Positions 19,004-28,060 of a DNA stretch of 64,000 bases are shown piece after piece (position 1 is the stretch's first letter; each line of letters opens with the position of its first letter). The position numbers and the translations under genes were made by a program. A model generated the notes under the pieces. The model was not told the origin of the DNA. It saw only the letters and a list, made by a program, of their open reading frames with translations, and did not search any database. The stretch is from RYN-230 sp963844695 (GTDB lineage Bacteria > Actinomycetota > Actinomycetes > Streptosporangiales > Streptosporangiaceae), in NCBI GenBank assembly GCA_963844695.1, contig CAWJPL010000018.1:62001-126000 (forward strand). The letters run 5' to 3'.

Positions 19004-19729
19004 TCAGCAGTCCGCGCAGAGCCGTCCGAGCTTGCCGAGCTGGTCCGGCGGCATCCGGAAGACCGGCCCGGAGACCGACAGGGCGGCCACGCAGCCGCCG
19101 CCCGGGCCGAACACCGGCGCCGCCACCGCGACCAGCCCCTCCTCCAGTTCCGCGACCGCCGTAGCGTAGCCGTCCCGGCGGACCTGGGCCAGTTCCGCGC
19201 GCAGCACGCCGGGGTCGGTGACGGTGTGCTCCGTATAGCGTTCCAGGCTCGCGGGCGCCGGGATGGCGCCGAACGCGAGGAGTACCTTGCCGTTGGCTAC
19301 CGCGTGCGGCCGGGTACGCCGCCCCACCCAGCCGCCCGAGGAGCTGAGGATGTAGGTACTCGCCACCTCGGCCACGTTCAGCACGTCCGCTCCGGCCGGC
19401 ACCGCGAGGTTGATCGTCTCGCCCGTCAGCTGGGAGAGCTTCTCCATCGCCGGCTGCATGGTGGCCACGATGTCGGCGCTGCGCAGGGCCACCGTGCCGA
19501 GCCGGATGATCTCGACACCCAGCCGGTAGCGGCGGCCTGACCGGGCCAGGAAACCGGCCCGTTCCAGGGCGGCGGCCAGCCGCGAAGCGGTGGACTTGTG
19601 CACGTCCAGCGCTTCGGCGATCTCTGTCACACTGAGTTCTGGCTTGCTGTCCTCGAAGCTGGCGAGCAGGGTCAGCACCCGCTCGGCTGACTGATAGGTT
19701 GCGCCCCCCGCAACGAGGCTTTCACTCAC
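19004..19729 (-). CDS. IclR family transcriptional regulator
   Basis: 241 residues. The N-terminal winged helix-turn-helix (SVTEIAEALDVHKSTASRLAAALERAGFL) is followed by the IclR effector domain, with GETINLAVPAG, GRRTRPHAVANGKVLLAF and the C-terminal GGCVAALSVSGPV. GTG 19729 is preferred over the TTG at 19765 because a promoter-like TTGACG-18-CATTGT ends 6 bases before it, suggesting a leaderless mRNA. It lies upstream of the aldehyde dehydrogenase on the same strand and may control it or the divergent genes at 19.9 kb onwards. Confidence 0.9.
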   Translation of the reverse strand: MSESLVAGGATYQSAERVLTLLASFEDSKPELSVTEIAEALDVHKSTASRLAAALERAGFLARSGRRYRLGVEIIRLGTVALRSADIVATMQPAMEKLSQLTGETINLAVPAGADVLNVAEVASTYILSSSGGWVGRRTRPHAVANGKVLLAFGAIPAPASLERYTEHTVTDPGVLRAELAQVRRDGYATAVAELEEGLVAVAAPVFGPGGGCVAALSVSGPVFRMPPDQLGKLGRLCADC

Positions 19730-19735
19730 GCAACC

Positions 19736-19765
19736 ACAATGACCGAATTGCCCGTTCTGCGTCAA
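19736..19765 (-). promoter_or_regulatory. Leaderless promoter candidate for the IclR gene
   Basis: On the minus strand TTGACG (19765-19760) and CATTGT (19741-19736) are separated by 18 bases and placed 6 bases before GTG 19729. The geometry fits a housekeeping-sigma promoter with a leaderless transcript. Confidence 0.45.
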
Positions 19766-19910
19766 CTGTCATCACCGGCGACTCATGGCATACTCACTGT
19801 CGAGTTCCACCCGAATCTCACCGTTGAACGTCGCGGTTGAGTTCCGCCGAATTGCGCTGGGCCGCCCGTTATCCCCCGGGCGCCCCCGAGGGACGAGAGC
19901 AGGCCCGGGT

Positions 19911-20684
19911 ATGGCCGACCCCGATGACGAGCTCACTGCCGGATCCGCACACGATCCGCTTCCCGAGGCCCTGGGACTGGCCCAGGCGGCGGCCGACGCC
20001 GGGCTGGGCCTGAAGCTCCTGGGCGGGCTGGCGGTCCGGGTGCTGTGCCCGGACTTCCCGCCCCGGCTGCGCCGTGACCAGGACATGGACTTCGCCTGCC
20101 TGGCCAAGGGCCGCAAGGAGGTGGCGGCCTGGCTCGCCGACCAGGGCTGCGTCCCCGATCGCCGGTTCAACAACCTCAACGGCGACCGGCAGATGTACTT
20201 CAACGCCCCCTCGGGCCGCCCCATCGACGTGATGGTGGACCGGCTGACCATGTGCCACACGCTGGAGTTCCGGCCGTCGTTCGGGCGGCTGCCGCTCACC
20301 GTCGACTCGGTGGACGTGCTGCTGTCCAAGCTGCAGATCGTCGAACTGAACGAGAAGGACGCACACGACATCACGCACCTGCTGGCCGGTCTCCCTGTCG
20401 GCGAGGGTCCGCCGCCCGCGATCGACACCGGGCGGTTCGGCAAGGTGCTGGCCTCAGACTGGGGCTGGTGGCGGACGGTCACCGGGAACCTGGCCAAGCT
20501 GCCCGCCCTGCTGGCCGACAAGCCGGAACTCGTCCCGCCCGGGGCCCGGTACGACCCGCTGGCCCAGGCCCGGCAGCTCCTGGACGTCGCCGAGCAGACC
20601 TCGAAGGGGGTCAAGTGGAAGCTCCGGGCCAACGTGGGCGACCGGGTCCGCTGGTATGAGCTTCCCGAGGAAGTAGACCACTAG
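19911..20684 (+). CDS. Nucleotidyltransferase-fold protein of unknown function
   Basis: 257 residues from ATG 19911; an upstream ATG at 19785 would add an unconserved-looking basic leader. KLLGGLAVRVLCPDFPPRLRRDQDMDF resembles the GG...DxD active site of minimal nucleotidyltransferases. KLQIVELNEKDAHDITHLL resembles the helix found in AbiEii/toxin-type nucleotidyltransferases and related uncharacterised proteins. The C-terminus is basic and Trp-rich. No antitoxin-like partner is next to it; the following gene is a metallophosphoesterase. The NTase assignment rests on motif pattern only. Confidence 0.6.
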   Translation: MADPDDELTAGSAHDPLPEALGLAQAAADAGLGLKLLGGLAVRVLCPDFPPRLRRDQDMDFACLAKGRKEVAAWLADQGCVPDRRFNNLNGDRQMYFNAPSGRPIDVMVDRLTMCHTLEFRPSFGRLPLTVDSVDVLLSKLQIVELNEKDAHDITHLLAGLPVGEGPPPAIDTGRFGKVLASDWGWWRTVTGNLAKLPALLADKPELVPPGARYDPLAQARQLLDVAEQTSKGVKWKLRANVGDRVRWYELPEEVDH

Positions 20685-20728
20685 CAGCAGTCTTTCCCGG
20701 CATGCGGCTTAAATTCGCGTCGCCCTGC

Positions 20729-20758
20729 TTGACGCCGGTTTCGGCATGGTGCTAGACG
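20729..20758 (+). promoter_or_regulatory. Promoter candidate upstream of the metallophosphoesterase
   Basis: TTGACG (20729-20734) and TAGACG (20753-20758) are separated by 18 bases, in a relatively AT-rich gap. They lie about 80 bases before ATG 20836, matching actinobacterial housekeeping-sigma promoters. Confidence 0.45.
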
Positions 20759-20835
20759 TTGCACAGGACGCACGGGCGTTGCGCACCGCGCCGGTGAACG
20801 TTGCATGCCGTGAACCAGGAAGGCGTGGTGTTCAC

Positions 20836-21774
20836 ATGAGGGTTTTCTTTGCCACCGATATCCACGGCTCCGAGGTCTGCTGGCGGAAGTTCCTGAACGC
20901 GGCGGCGTTCTACAAGGCTGACCTGGTCGTGCTGGGCGGGGACGTCACCGGCAAGGTCATGGTGCCGGTCGTCTCCCACAACGGCTACTGGCAGGCGACG
21001 GTGCGCGGCGAGACGTTCCGGATGGAGACCCAGGCCGAGCTCGACGAGGTACAGAAGAAGATCCGCAACGCCGGGCACTACCCGGCTCTGGTCAGCCCCG
21101 ACGAGCTGCAGGCCCTGAGCGACGAAGAGGGCGCGGTGGACCGGCGGTTCAGTGCCGAGATGACCCACTCGCTGGACCGGTGGCTGGACATGGCCGACGG
21201 GAAGCTGGGCGGCGGCGACATCCCGTGCATCCTCAACGGCGGCAACGACGACATCTGGGAGATCGACGACATCATCGAGGCGTCGCCGAACGTCACCTTC
21301 GGCGAGGCCAAGTCCCTCGACCTCGACGGCTTCCACCTGGTGTCGATGGGCTGGACCAACCCGACCCCGTGGAACACATTCCGCGAGGCTCCCGAGGAAC
21401 AGCTCAAGGAAAAGATAGACGCGGTGGTCAGCCAGATCCCGGACATGGAACGGGCCATCTTCAATTTCCACGCCCCGCCCTACGGCACCGGCCTGGACGA
21501 GGCGCCCGCACTCGACGAGACGTTCCGGCCGACGCATGGCGGCGCGGTCATGAAACCGGTCGGATCGACCGCCGTGCGCGATGCGATTAACAACTACCAG
21601 CCAATGCTCTCGGTGCACGGGCACATCCACGAGAGCCGCGGCATCAAACGCATGGGCCGGACGCTGGCTATCAATCCCGGCAGTGTTTACAGCGACGGCG
21701 TCCTGCAGGGTGCCGTACTCGAGCTGAACGCGAAGAAGGGGAAGGTCACTAAGTACCTTCTGGTAAATGGCTGA
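20836..21774 (+). CDS. Metallophosphoesterase
   Basis: 312 residues of a calcineurin-like phosphoesterase. The metal-binding motifs appear in order: FATDIHGS (D-x-H), VLGGDVTG (GD), LNGGNDDIWEID (the GNH motif, here GND), FNFHAPPYG and VHGHIHES (GHxH). No signal peptide or membrane segment is seen, so it is cytoplasmic. The substrate is unknown. Its replacement of GNHD by GGNDD is seen in some archaeal-type branches of the family. The next gene, an APC permease, follows in 79 bases on the same strand. Confidence 0.9.
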   Translation: MRVFFATDIHGSEVCWRKFLNAAAFYKADLVVLGGDVTGKVMVPVVSHNGYWQATVRGETFRMETQAELDEVQKKIRNAGHYPALVSPDELQALSDEEGAVDRRFSAEMTHSLDRWLDMADGKLGGGDIPCILNGGNDDIWEIDDIIEASPNVTFGEAKSLDLDGFHLVSMGWTNPTPWNTFREAPEEQLKEKIDAVVSQIPDMERAIFNFHAPPYGTGLDEAPALDETFRPTHGGAVMKPVGSTAVRDAINNYQPMLSVHGHIHESRGIKRMGRTLAINPGSVYSDGVLQGAVLELNAKKGKVTKYLLVNG

Positions 21775-21853
21775 AACCGGCCGGCTTGTCAGTGCGTGAG
21801 CAATAGGCTTGGCCCCGCCACCCCCCCAAAAGGCCCCCAACCGGGAGATCAGC

Positions 21854-23482
21854 ATGGCAACTGACGCAATTGGCGGCGAGACGCCGACACTGTTCCTACG
21901 CAAAGCCACCGGGTTGGTCCGTGGCTGGTCCGTCCGGGACTCGATCATTTACGCCTGCCTGGCGACCAACTTCGTCACGCTGGGGCTCTATGAGTTCACC
22001 TTCGCCGGGCCCGCCTTCCCCAAGGGCCAGTTCATCACGGCGGTCCTGATCTCAGGTGTCTGGGTCTCGTTCCTCGTCATCGCCTACGCCGGCCTGGTCG
22101 TCACCATCCCGAGGGCGGGAGGTGACTACGTCTGGCAGAGCCGGATCCTGGGCAGTGGCATCGGCTTCGTCCTGGCCGCGACCGGCTGGTGGTTCATCCT
22201 CTGGCTCTGGGCGCCCATCTACGGCAACATCCTCTCGGTCCAGCTGTTCCAGCCGCTCTGGGCCACGCTGAAATGGACCTGGCCCGCGGGCGGTGCCGCC
22301 TGGTTCGGCACCAACAACGGGATCTTCATCGTCACGCTCATCACGATCGCCCTGGCCGGCGTGCTGGTCTCGCTCGGGATGGCCGGGTACGCGAAGGTCC
22401 AGCGGTGGTTCTTCCTCGGCGGCATGATCGGCTTCGCCGTCGTCGTCGTGCTGCTCCTGGTCAACTCGCACGCCAGCTTCGTGAGCTCGTTCAACCTCGA
22501 AGGCCAGAAGCTCTTCGGCGTGCACAACGCCTACGCGGCGACCAACCACGCCGCCGCCAAGGCGGGCTACACCACCTCGCCGTTCGGCTTCGGCCCGCTC
22601 GGGCCGACGATGCTGCTCGTGCCGGCCTTCATGTTCTTCCTCCTGTGGCCGAACTGGGGCACCACCCTGTACGGCGAGGTCCGCGGCGCGAGTGACTTCC
22701 GGCGGGTATTCACCGGCATGTTCGTCGGCCTGTGGATGACCGTCATCCTGACCGTCCTCTTCCTGCTGCTGGTCATGAAGACCATCGGCTGGGACTTCTA
22801 CCAGAACCTCAACGCGCTGGACTACAACCTCACGCCGACCTTCGGCATCTGGCCCTACCCGTTCATGTTCGCGGGCTGGCTGGTGCACAACACGGCGTTC
22901 CAGGTCGTGCTGATCCTCGTGCTGAGCCTGTGGTTCTTCGCCTGGGTCGGCACCCTGTTCCTGTCCTCGACCCGGGTCATCTTCGCCGCCGCGTTCGACC
23001 GGGTGCTCCCGGACCGGGCCGCCGAGGTCTCCGAGCGGCGCAAGGTCCCGGTGTGGTCGCTGATCCTGATGCTGCTCCCGGCGGCTGGGCTGGCTGCGAT
23101 CTACGCGTACTCGACCACGTTCCGGTCCTACACGCTGGACGCCACCCTGGTCATCGCGGTCACCTACCTGGGCAGCGCCATCGCCGTCGTGCTGCTGCCC
23201 TTCGTCAAGCCCGACCTGTGGCGGGCCTCGCCGGCCAGCCGGATCAAGCTGCTCGGCGTGCCGATCGTCCCGGTGGCCGGGGTCGTCACGATCGGCCTGC
23301 TCGTCTTCAACCTCTACGAGTGGCTCAGTAACGACAACTACTTCGTGAACAGTCACGACTCGCTCATTTACATGGGCGCCATGTACGTGCTGGCCATCGT
23401 GATCTACGTGATCGCCCGGGTCGTGCGCAGCAGGCAGGGCATCGACCTGAGACTGATCAACAAGGAGATCCCAGTCGAATAA
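21854..23482 (+). CDS. APC superfamily permease
   Basis: 542 residues with about 12 membrane segments, including LVVTIPRAGGDYVWQSRILG (helix 3 region of APC transporters) and LLWPNWGTTLYGEVRGASDFRR. ATG 21854 follows GGGAGATC; an ATG-less frame reaches 21809 but begins with an unlikely Pro-rich run. It precedes the dimethylglycine-dehydrogenase-type gene by 161 bases and probably imports the N-methylated amino acid that gene oxidises (inference from position). Confidence 0.9.
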   Translation: MATDAIGGETPTLFLRKATGLVRGWSVRDSIIYACLATNFVTLGLYEFTFAGPAFPKGQFITAVLISGVWVSFLVIAYAGLVVTIPRAGGDYVWQSRILGSGIGFVLAATGWWFILWLWAPIYGNILSVQLFQPLWATLKWTWPAGGAAWFGTNNGIFIVTLITIALAGVLVSLGMAGYAKVQRWFFLGGMIGFAVVVVLLLVNSHASFVSSFNLEGQKLFGVHNAYAATNHAAAKAGYTTSPFGFGPLGPTMLLVPAFMFFLLWPNWGTTLYGEVRGASDFRRVFTGMFVGLWMTVILTVLFLLLVMKTIGWDFYQNLNALDYNLTPTFGIWPYPFMFAGWLVHNTAFQVVLILVLSLWFFAWVGTLFLSSTRVIFAAAFDRVLPDRAAEVSERRKVPVWSLILMLLPAAGLAAIYAYSTTFRSYTLDATLVIAVTYLGSAIAVVLLPFVKPDLWRASPASRIKLLGVPIVPVAGVVTIGLLVFNLYEWLSNDNYFVNSHDSLIYMGAMYVLAIVIYVIARVVRSRQGIDLRLINKEIPVE

Positions 23483-23550
23483 GCAGAGCTGAGTAGCCTG
23501 GGCTGGCTAAGGCGCAGCAGCCCGATAGCACGGCATGAGTTGAGTGCCCC

Positions 23551-23583
23551 GGCCCCGCCGCCAGAGTTGCCGGTGGCGGGGCC
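23551..23583 (+). terminator. Strong GC hairpin between permease and dehydrogenase genes
   Basis: GGCCCCGCCGCC pairs with GGTGGCGGGGCC (one G-T wobble) around a 9-base loop. It lies 70 bp after the permease stop and 60 bp before the next start, so it could be a partial terminator or mRNA stabiliser. No T-tract follows. Confidence 0.5.
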
Positions 23584-23643
23584 GCGGCAACCCCGCAGCC
23601 AGCGGGGCACGGGACGCGACACGGATAGGCAGGAATCAGCGGC

Positions 23644-26178
23644 ATGAATGACATACCGGCCCGGGCGAGCGCAGTGATCGTGGGCGCCGGCATCGTCGGC
23701 AACAGCCTGGCCTGCCATCTGGCCCGGCTCGGCTGGCGGGACCTGGTCCTGGTGGACAAGGGCCCGATGCCGAACCCGGGCGGCTCGACCGGGCACGCCT
23801 CCAACTTCATCTTCCCGATCGAGTACTCGAAGATGATGATGGAGCTGACCCGGGACAGTACCGAGCAGTACCAGGAGCTCGGGGTGTTCACCCAGAGCGG
23901 CGGCATCGAGGTCGCGCGGACCGAGGCCCGGATGGAGGAACTACGCCGGCGCTGCACCGCGGCCAAGGCCTGGGGCATCCCGGCCCAGATGGTCTCGCCC
24001 GCTGAGGTCGCGAAGCTGGTGCCGTACCTGGACGAGTCCGTGATCCTGGGCGGGGCGCACTTTCCCACCGTGGGCGTGGTCGACTCGCTGCGGGCCGGCA
24101 CGCTGATGCGGGAGGAGGCGCAGCGGTCCGGCGCGCTCCATGTCCTGGCGGGCGCCGAGGTACTCGGCATCGACACCACGGGGCACGGCCGGAACGGGCG
24201 GCCGAAGATCACCTCGGTGCGCACCACCGCGGGGGAGATCGAGACCGGCGTCTGCGTGGTCTGCTGCGGTGTGTGGAGCCCGCGCATCGCCCGGATGGCC
24301 GGGGCCCGGATCCCGCTCACCCCGATCGTGCACCAGATGATCAGCGTCGGCCCGATCCCGCTGTTCGAGGGCACCCAGGGTGAGATCGCCTACCCGATCG
24401 TCCGCGACGTTGACACCAACATGTACGAACGGCAGCACGGCGGCGACATGGAGGTGGGCTCCTACGCCCACCAGCCGATCATCGTCCGCCCGGACGACAT
24501 CCCCTCCATCGAGGAGTCCGCGCTGTCCCCGACCGAGCTGCCGTTCACCGCGGACGACTTCGACCCGCAGCTGGCTGAGGCGCTGGAGCTGATGCCGGAC
24601 CTGCTGGGTGACGAGAAGGTCGGCATCCGGTACTCGATCAACGGCCTGATCTCGATGACCCCGGACGGTCACCCGCTGCTCGGCCCGGCGCCCGAGGTGG
24701 ACGGACTGTGGTCGGCCGCGGCCAGCTGGATCAAGGAGGGGCCAGGGGTGGGCCGCGTCGTGGCCGAGTGGATGAGCGGCCAGGTCCCGTCCGTCGACGT
24801 GGACGAGGCCAACATCGCCCGGTTCTACCCGAGCCAGCGCACCGTGGCGCATGTGCAGGCGCGGGCCCGGGAGGGCTTCAACAAGATGTACGGGATCGTG
24901 CACCCGGCCGAGCAGTGGGAGTCCGGACGCCCGGTGCGGGTCAGCCCGGTCTACGACCGGGAGCGTGACCTGGGTGCCGTCTTCTTCGAGACCGCCGGGT
25001 GGGAACGGCCGCACTGGTACGCGTCCAACGAGCCGCTCCTGGAGCGGTACGCGGGACGGCTGATGCCCCGGGACGCCGAATGGGACGCCCGCTGGTGGTC
25101 ACCGATCATCAACGCGGAGCACCTGGCCATGCGGGACGGATGCGGGCTCGTCGACCTGTCCGCTTTCGCGATCTTCGACGTCATCGGGCCGTCTGCCCTG
25201 GACGTGGTGCAGACGCTGGCCGTCGCACAGCTCGACGTGGCCCCGGGCCGGGTCGTCTACACCTCGCTGCTGGACGAGCGCGGCGGGTTCAAGGCCGACC
25301 TGACCGTCATGCGGCTGGGCGCCGAACGGTTCCGGGTCGTGACCGGCGGCGCGACCGGCCAGTCCGACCTGGCCTGGTTCGCGGAGCAGCTGCCCGCCGG
25401 CGGCACCGCCGCGCTCGCCGACCTGACCTCCGCCCAGGCCACTCTCGGGCTCTGGGGGCCGCGGGCGCGCGAGGTGCTGGCCTCGGTCAGCGGCGACGAC
25501 GTGAGCCACGGCGGGTTCCCCTTCGGTACCTGCCGGGAGGTGGAGATCGCCGGGCTGTCCGTGCTGGCCTCGCGCATCTCCTACGTCGGGGAGCTCGGCT
25601 GGGAACTGCACGTGCCCATCGAGCAGGGCGCGAAGCTGTGGGACGCGCTCTGGGCGGCGGGCGCCCCGCACGGCCTGGTGCCGGTCGGTATCGGCGTGTA
25701 CGGCACCACCGGCCGGCTGGAAAAGGGCTACCGTGCCTTCGGCAACGAGCTGACCGCGGACTACACGCTGGTCGAGGCGGGGATGACCCGGCCGAGGGTG
25801 AAGGCCCAGCCGTTCATCGGCAAGGACGCCTACCTGGCCCAGCGGGCCGAGCCGCCCGCCGCGGTGCTCTGCACGCTCACCGTGGACGAGCACGCCCCGG
25901 CCAGCGGCCCGGTCCGGTACATGCTGGGCGGTGAGCCCATCCTGTCGGCCGGCGGCGACCGGCTGGTGGACGCGAAGGGGCGGCCGTCCTACGTGACCAG
26001 CGCCGGCTCCGGTCCCTCGGTGGGCCGCCACCTGCTGCTCGCCTATCTGCCCCCGGCCCAGGCCAGTGTGGGCACCCGGCTCCAGGTCGAGTGCTTCGGC
26101 GACGCCTACCCGGTGACCGTGGCGGTGGCCGGGGCCACCCCGCTGTTCGACCCGGACAACGCGCGGATCCGGAGCTGA
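23644..26178 (+). CDS. FAD-dependent dimethylglycine/sarcosine dehydrogenase-like protein with GcvT domain
   Basis: 844 residues in two parts. Residues 1 to about 400 are a DAO-type FAD domain: VIVGAGIVGNS is the dinucleotide loop, and GSTGHASN contains His51, equivalent to the His that carries covalent FAD in dimethylglycine dehydrogenase. Residues from about 430 form an aminomethyltransferase (GcvT) domain that captures formaldehyde on tetrahydrofolate, ending with GPSVGRHLLLAYLPP. Such enzymes oxidise N-methyl groups of dimethylglycine or sarcosine and pass electrons to ETF. Immediately downstream are EtfB and EtfA, which supports that role. The gene is full length and intact. Confidence 0.88.
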   Translation: MNDIPARASAVIVGAGIVGNSLACHLARLGWRDLVLVDKGPMPNPGGSTGHASNFIFPIEYSKMMMELTRDSTEQYQELGVFTQSGGIEVARTEARMEELRRRCTAAKAWGIPAQMVSPAEVAKLVPYLDESVILGGAHFPTVGVVDSLRAGTLMREEAQRSGALHVLAGAEVLGIDTTGHGRNGRPKITSVRTTAGEIETGVCVVCCGVWSPRIARMAGARIPLTPIVHQMISVGPIPLFEGTQGEIAYPIVRDVDTNMYERQHGGDMEVGSYAHQPIIVRPDDIPSIEESALSPTELPFTADDFDPQLAEALELMPDLLGDEKVGIRYSINGLISMTPDGHPLLGPAPEVDGLWSAAASWIKEGPGVGRVVAEWMSGQVPSVDVDEANIARFYPSQRTVAHVQARAREGFNKMYGIVHPAEQWESGRPVRVSPVYDRERDLGAVFFETAGWERPHWYASNEPLLERYAGRLMPRDAEWDARWWSPIINAEHLAMRDGCGLVDLSAFAIFDVIGPSALDVVQTLAVAQLDVAPGRVVYTSLLDERGGFKADLTVMRLGAERFRVVTGGATGQSDLAWFAEQLPAGGTAALADLTSAQATLGLWGPRAREVLASVSGDDVSHGGFPFGTCREVEIAGLSVLASRISYVGELGWELHVPIEQGAKLWDALWAAGAPHGLVPVGIGVYGTTGRLEKGYRAFGNELTADYTLVEAGMTRPRVKAQPFIGKDAYLAQRAEPPAAVLCTLTVDEHAPASGPVRYMLGGEPILSAGGDRLVDAKGRPSYVTSAGSGPSVGRHLLLAYLPPAQASVGTRLQVECFGDAYPVTVAVAGATPLFDPDNARIRS

Positions 26179-26184
26179 CCGGCC

Positions 26185-26952
26185 GTGGAGATCGCCGTCT
26201 GCGTGAAGCGGGTCCCCCAGGTCGGCGGGCGTATCGTCGTCACCCCCGACGGGCAGGACGTGGACACCCGGATGTCCGGGTTCGCCATCAGCCCGCACGA
26301 GGAATGCGCGGTGGAGGAAGCCGTCCAGATCACCGAGCGGCTCGGCGGCTCCGTCTCCGTCCTGACCCTGGGACCGCCGGAGGCCGCCGATCAGCTACGC
26401 GAGGCACTGGCGCTCGGCGCCCACCGGGCCGTGCTGCTGGAAGACGGCGGCCGTGAGTGGGGACCGGCCGGGACCGCTGCCGCGATCGTGGCCGAGGCCG
26501 GCCGCCGGGCCGCCGAGGGCCCGGGCTACGACCTGCTGCTGCTCGGCAACGAGGCGGCCGACACCGGGGACTACCAGGTTGGGGTGCGGGTGGCGCACGG
26601 ACTCGGCTGGCCGTGCGCCACCGGGATCAAGCACCTGGAGGTCACCGAGGACCAGGTGCGGGCCCGCCGGGAGTACCAGGGCCGCGAGGAGACGTTCGAG
26701 TTCGGCGGGCCCGCGGTGATCACCGTCAAGGAAGGCATCAACCTGCCCCGCTACCCGTCTCTGCCGGGGCGGCTGCGGGCCAGGCGGGCGGCCATCGAGC
26801 AATACCAGCCCCAGTGGCAGCCCGAGGGCCTGCGCAAGCTCGCGCTCCGGGTGCCGGAGCAGCCGCGGCAGCAGGCCACGGTGCTCGGCACCGGGACGGA
26901 CGCGGTGCCCGCCCTGGTCCAGCTGCTGGACGAGCTGGGGGTGCTGAAGTGA
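26185..26952 (+). CDS. etfB: Electron transfer flavoprotein beta subunit
   Basis: 255 residues: MEIAVCVKRVPQVGGRI at the start, SPHEECAVEEAV, LLGNEAADTGDYQVGVRVAHGLGWP and the C-terminal NLPRYPSLPGRLRARR match EtfB/FixA, which binds AMP. GTG 26185 lies 6 bases after the dehydrogenase stop, so the three genes form an operon. It would accept electrons from the dimethylglycine-type dehydrogenase. Confidence 0.93.
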   Translation: MEIAVCVKRVPQVGGRIVVTPDGQDVDTRMSGFAISPHEECAVEEAVQITERLGGSVSVLTLGPPEAADQLREALALGAHRAVLLEDGGREWGPAGTAAAIVAEAGRRAAEGPGYDLLLLGNEAADTGDYQVGVRVAHGLGWPCATGIKHLEVTEDQVRARREYQGREETFEFGGPAVITVKEGINLPRYPSLPGRLRARRAAIEQYQPQWQPEGLRKLALRVPEQPRQQATVLGTGTDAVPALVQLLDELGVLK

Positions 26953-27971
26953 CCGAGGCAGCGCCCCGCGGCCCGGCGGGAAGTACCGTGCTGTGCCTGG
27001 TCGAAATGGACGAGGCCGGGGTGACGGACGCGTCGCTGCGCGCGCTGACCTTCGCCCGGTCGATGGCCACCGGCGGTGTCCCGGCCCTGGCCGCCGTGCT
27101 GTTCGGCCCGGCCGACCGGGTCCCGGCCGGCCTGCTGGGCCGCTACGGGGTGACCGAGGCCTACGTGGTCGAGCCGGCCGCGCTGGACGGGTATGCGCCG
27201 CAGGCCTGGGCCCGGACCCTGGAAGGCCTGCTCAGCGTGACCCTGGCCAGCGCGGTGGTGGCGGCCGGAACCGACCACGGCAGCGAGGTGCTCGCCCACC
27301 TCGGCGCGATCACCGGGCAGCCGATGGCGGCGAACTGTCTCGCAGCCGAGCCCGCCGCGTCGCCGGCCGGCCCGGGCGGCGCCCTTGCCGTGTCCCGGCA
27401 GCGCTGGGCCGGGCTGCTCATCGAGGACGCCATCCTGGAGGGCACACCGGCCCTGCTCACCGTGGCCACCGACGCCGTCCCCCCGGTGCCGGTCGAGGGC
27501 GGGGTTGAGCCCGCCGTCCGGGTCCACGAGCCCGACCTGGCTCTGGAGGACCTGCGGATCCGGGCGACAGTGTCGGCCGGCCGCGACGGCGGGATGTCGC
27601 TGGCCACCGCCCGGGTGGTGGTCGGCGGGGGCCGCGGCGTCGGCGGGCCCGACGGCTTCGCCCCGCTCGAGGAACTGGCCAGCCTGCTCGGCGGGGTGGT
27701 CGGGGTGTCCCGCGTGGTCACCAGCCAGGGCTGGCGGCCGCATACCCAGCAGGTGGGCCAGACCGGTACCAAGATCACTCCGGAGCTCTACCTCGCCTGC
27801 GGGATCAGCGGGGCGATCCAGCACATGGCGGGCTGCGGCAGCGCCAAGCACATCGTGGTGATCAACACCGACCCCTCGGCGCCGATCCTGGCCCGGGCCG
27901 ACTACGCGGTGATCGGCGACCTGGCCGAGGTGATCCCGGCCCTGGTGGCCGCCCTCAAGGAACGGGCCTGA
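26949..27971 (+). CDS. etfA: Electron transfer flavoprotein alpha subunit
   Basis: 340 residues. The C-terminal FAD-binding part reads SQGWRPHTQQVGQTG then ITPELYLACGISGAIQHMAG, with VVINTDPSAPILARADYAVIGDL, typical of EtfA/FixB. GTG 26949 overlaps the etfB stop (GTGA). The open frame continues upstream through etfB, but those residues are low-complexity shadow. Paired with EtfB, it transfers electrons onward to an ETF:quinone oxidoreductase, which is not encoded in the window. Confidence 0.92.
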   Translation: MTEAAPRGPAGSTVLCLVEMDEAGVTDASLRALTFARSMATGGVPALAAVLFGPADRVPAGLLGRYGVTEAYVVEPAALDGYAPQAWARTLEGLLSVTLASAVVAAGTDHGSEVLAHLGAITGQPMAANCLAAEPAASPAGPGGALAVSRQRWAGLLIEDAILEGTPALLTVATDAVPPVPVEGGVEPAVRVHEPDLALEDLRIRATVSAGRDGGMSLATARVVVGGGRGVGGPDGFAPLEELASLLGGVVGVSRVVTSQGWRPHTQQVGQTGTKITPELYLACGISGAIQHMAGCGSAKHIVVINTDPSAPILARADYAVIGDLAEVIPALVAALKERA

Positions 27972-28025
27972 AGGAACGGCCGTGACGGAACGGGCCTGAG
28001 AACGGCCCTGATGGAACGGCGCTGA
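27959..28025 (+). repeat. Five tandem copies of a 13-14 bp unit spanning the etfA stop codon
   Basis: The unit GGAACGGSCSTGA occurs at 27959, 27973, 27987, about 28000 and 28013. The first copy encodes the last residues and stop of EtfA, and each later copy repeats a TGA. The array runs directly into the terminator. Confidence 0.85.
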
Positions 28026-28026
28026 G

Positions 28027-28060
28027 GGCTGGGCCCGCCGGAGGTCCGGCGGGCCCAGCC
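28027..28060. terminator. Bidirectional terminator
   Basis: A perfect 16-bp stem (GGCTGGGCCCGCCGGA and its complement) closed by only two bases lies between the convergent etfA and TPR genes. Lack of a T-tract is normal in actinomycetes. Confidence 0.75.

Noticed and set aside
23483..23643. Glycine riboswitch upstream of the dimethylglycine-dehydrogenase-type gene
   Set aside because: The conserved glycine aptamer core was not found; only a simple GC hairpin is present.
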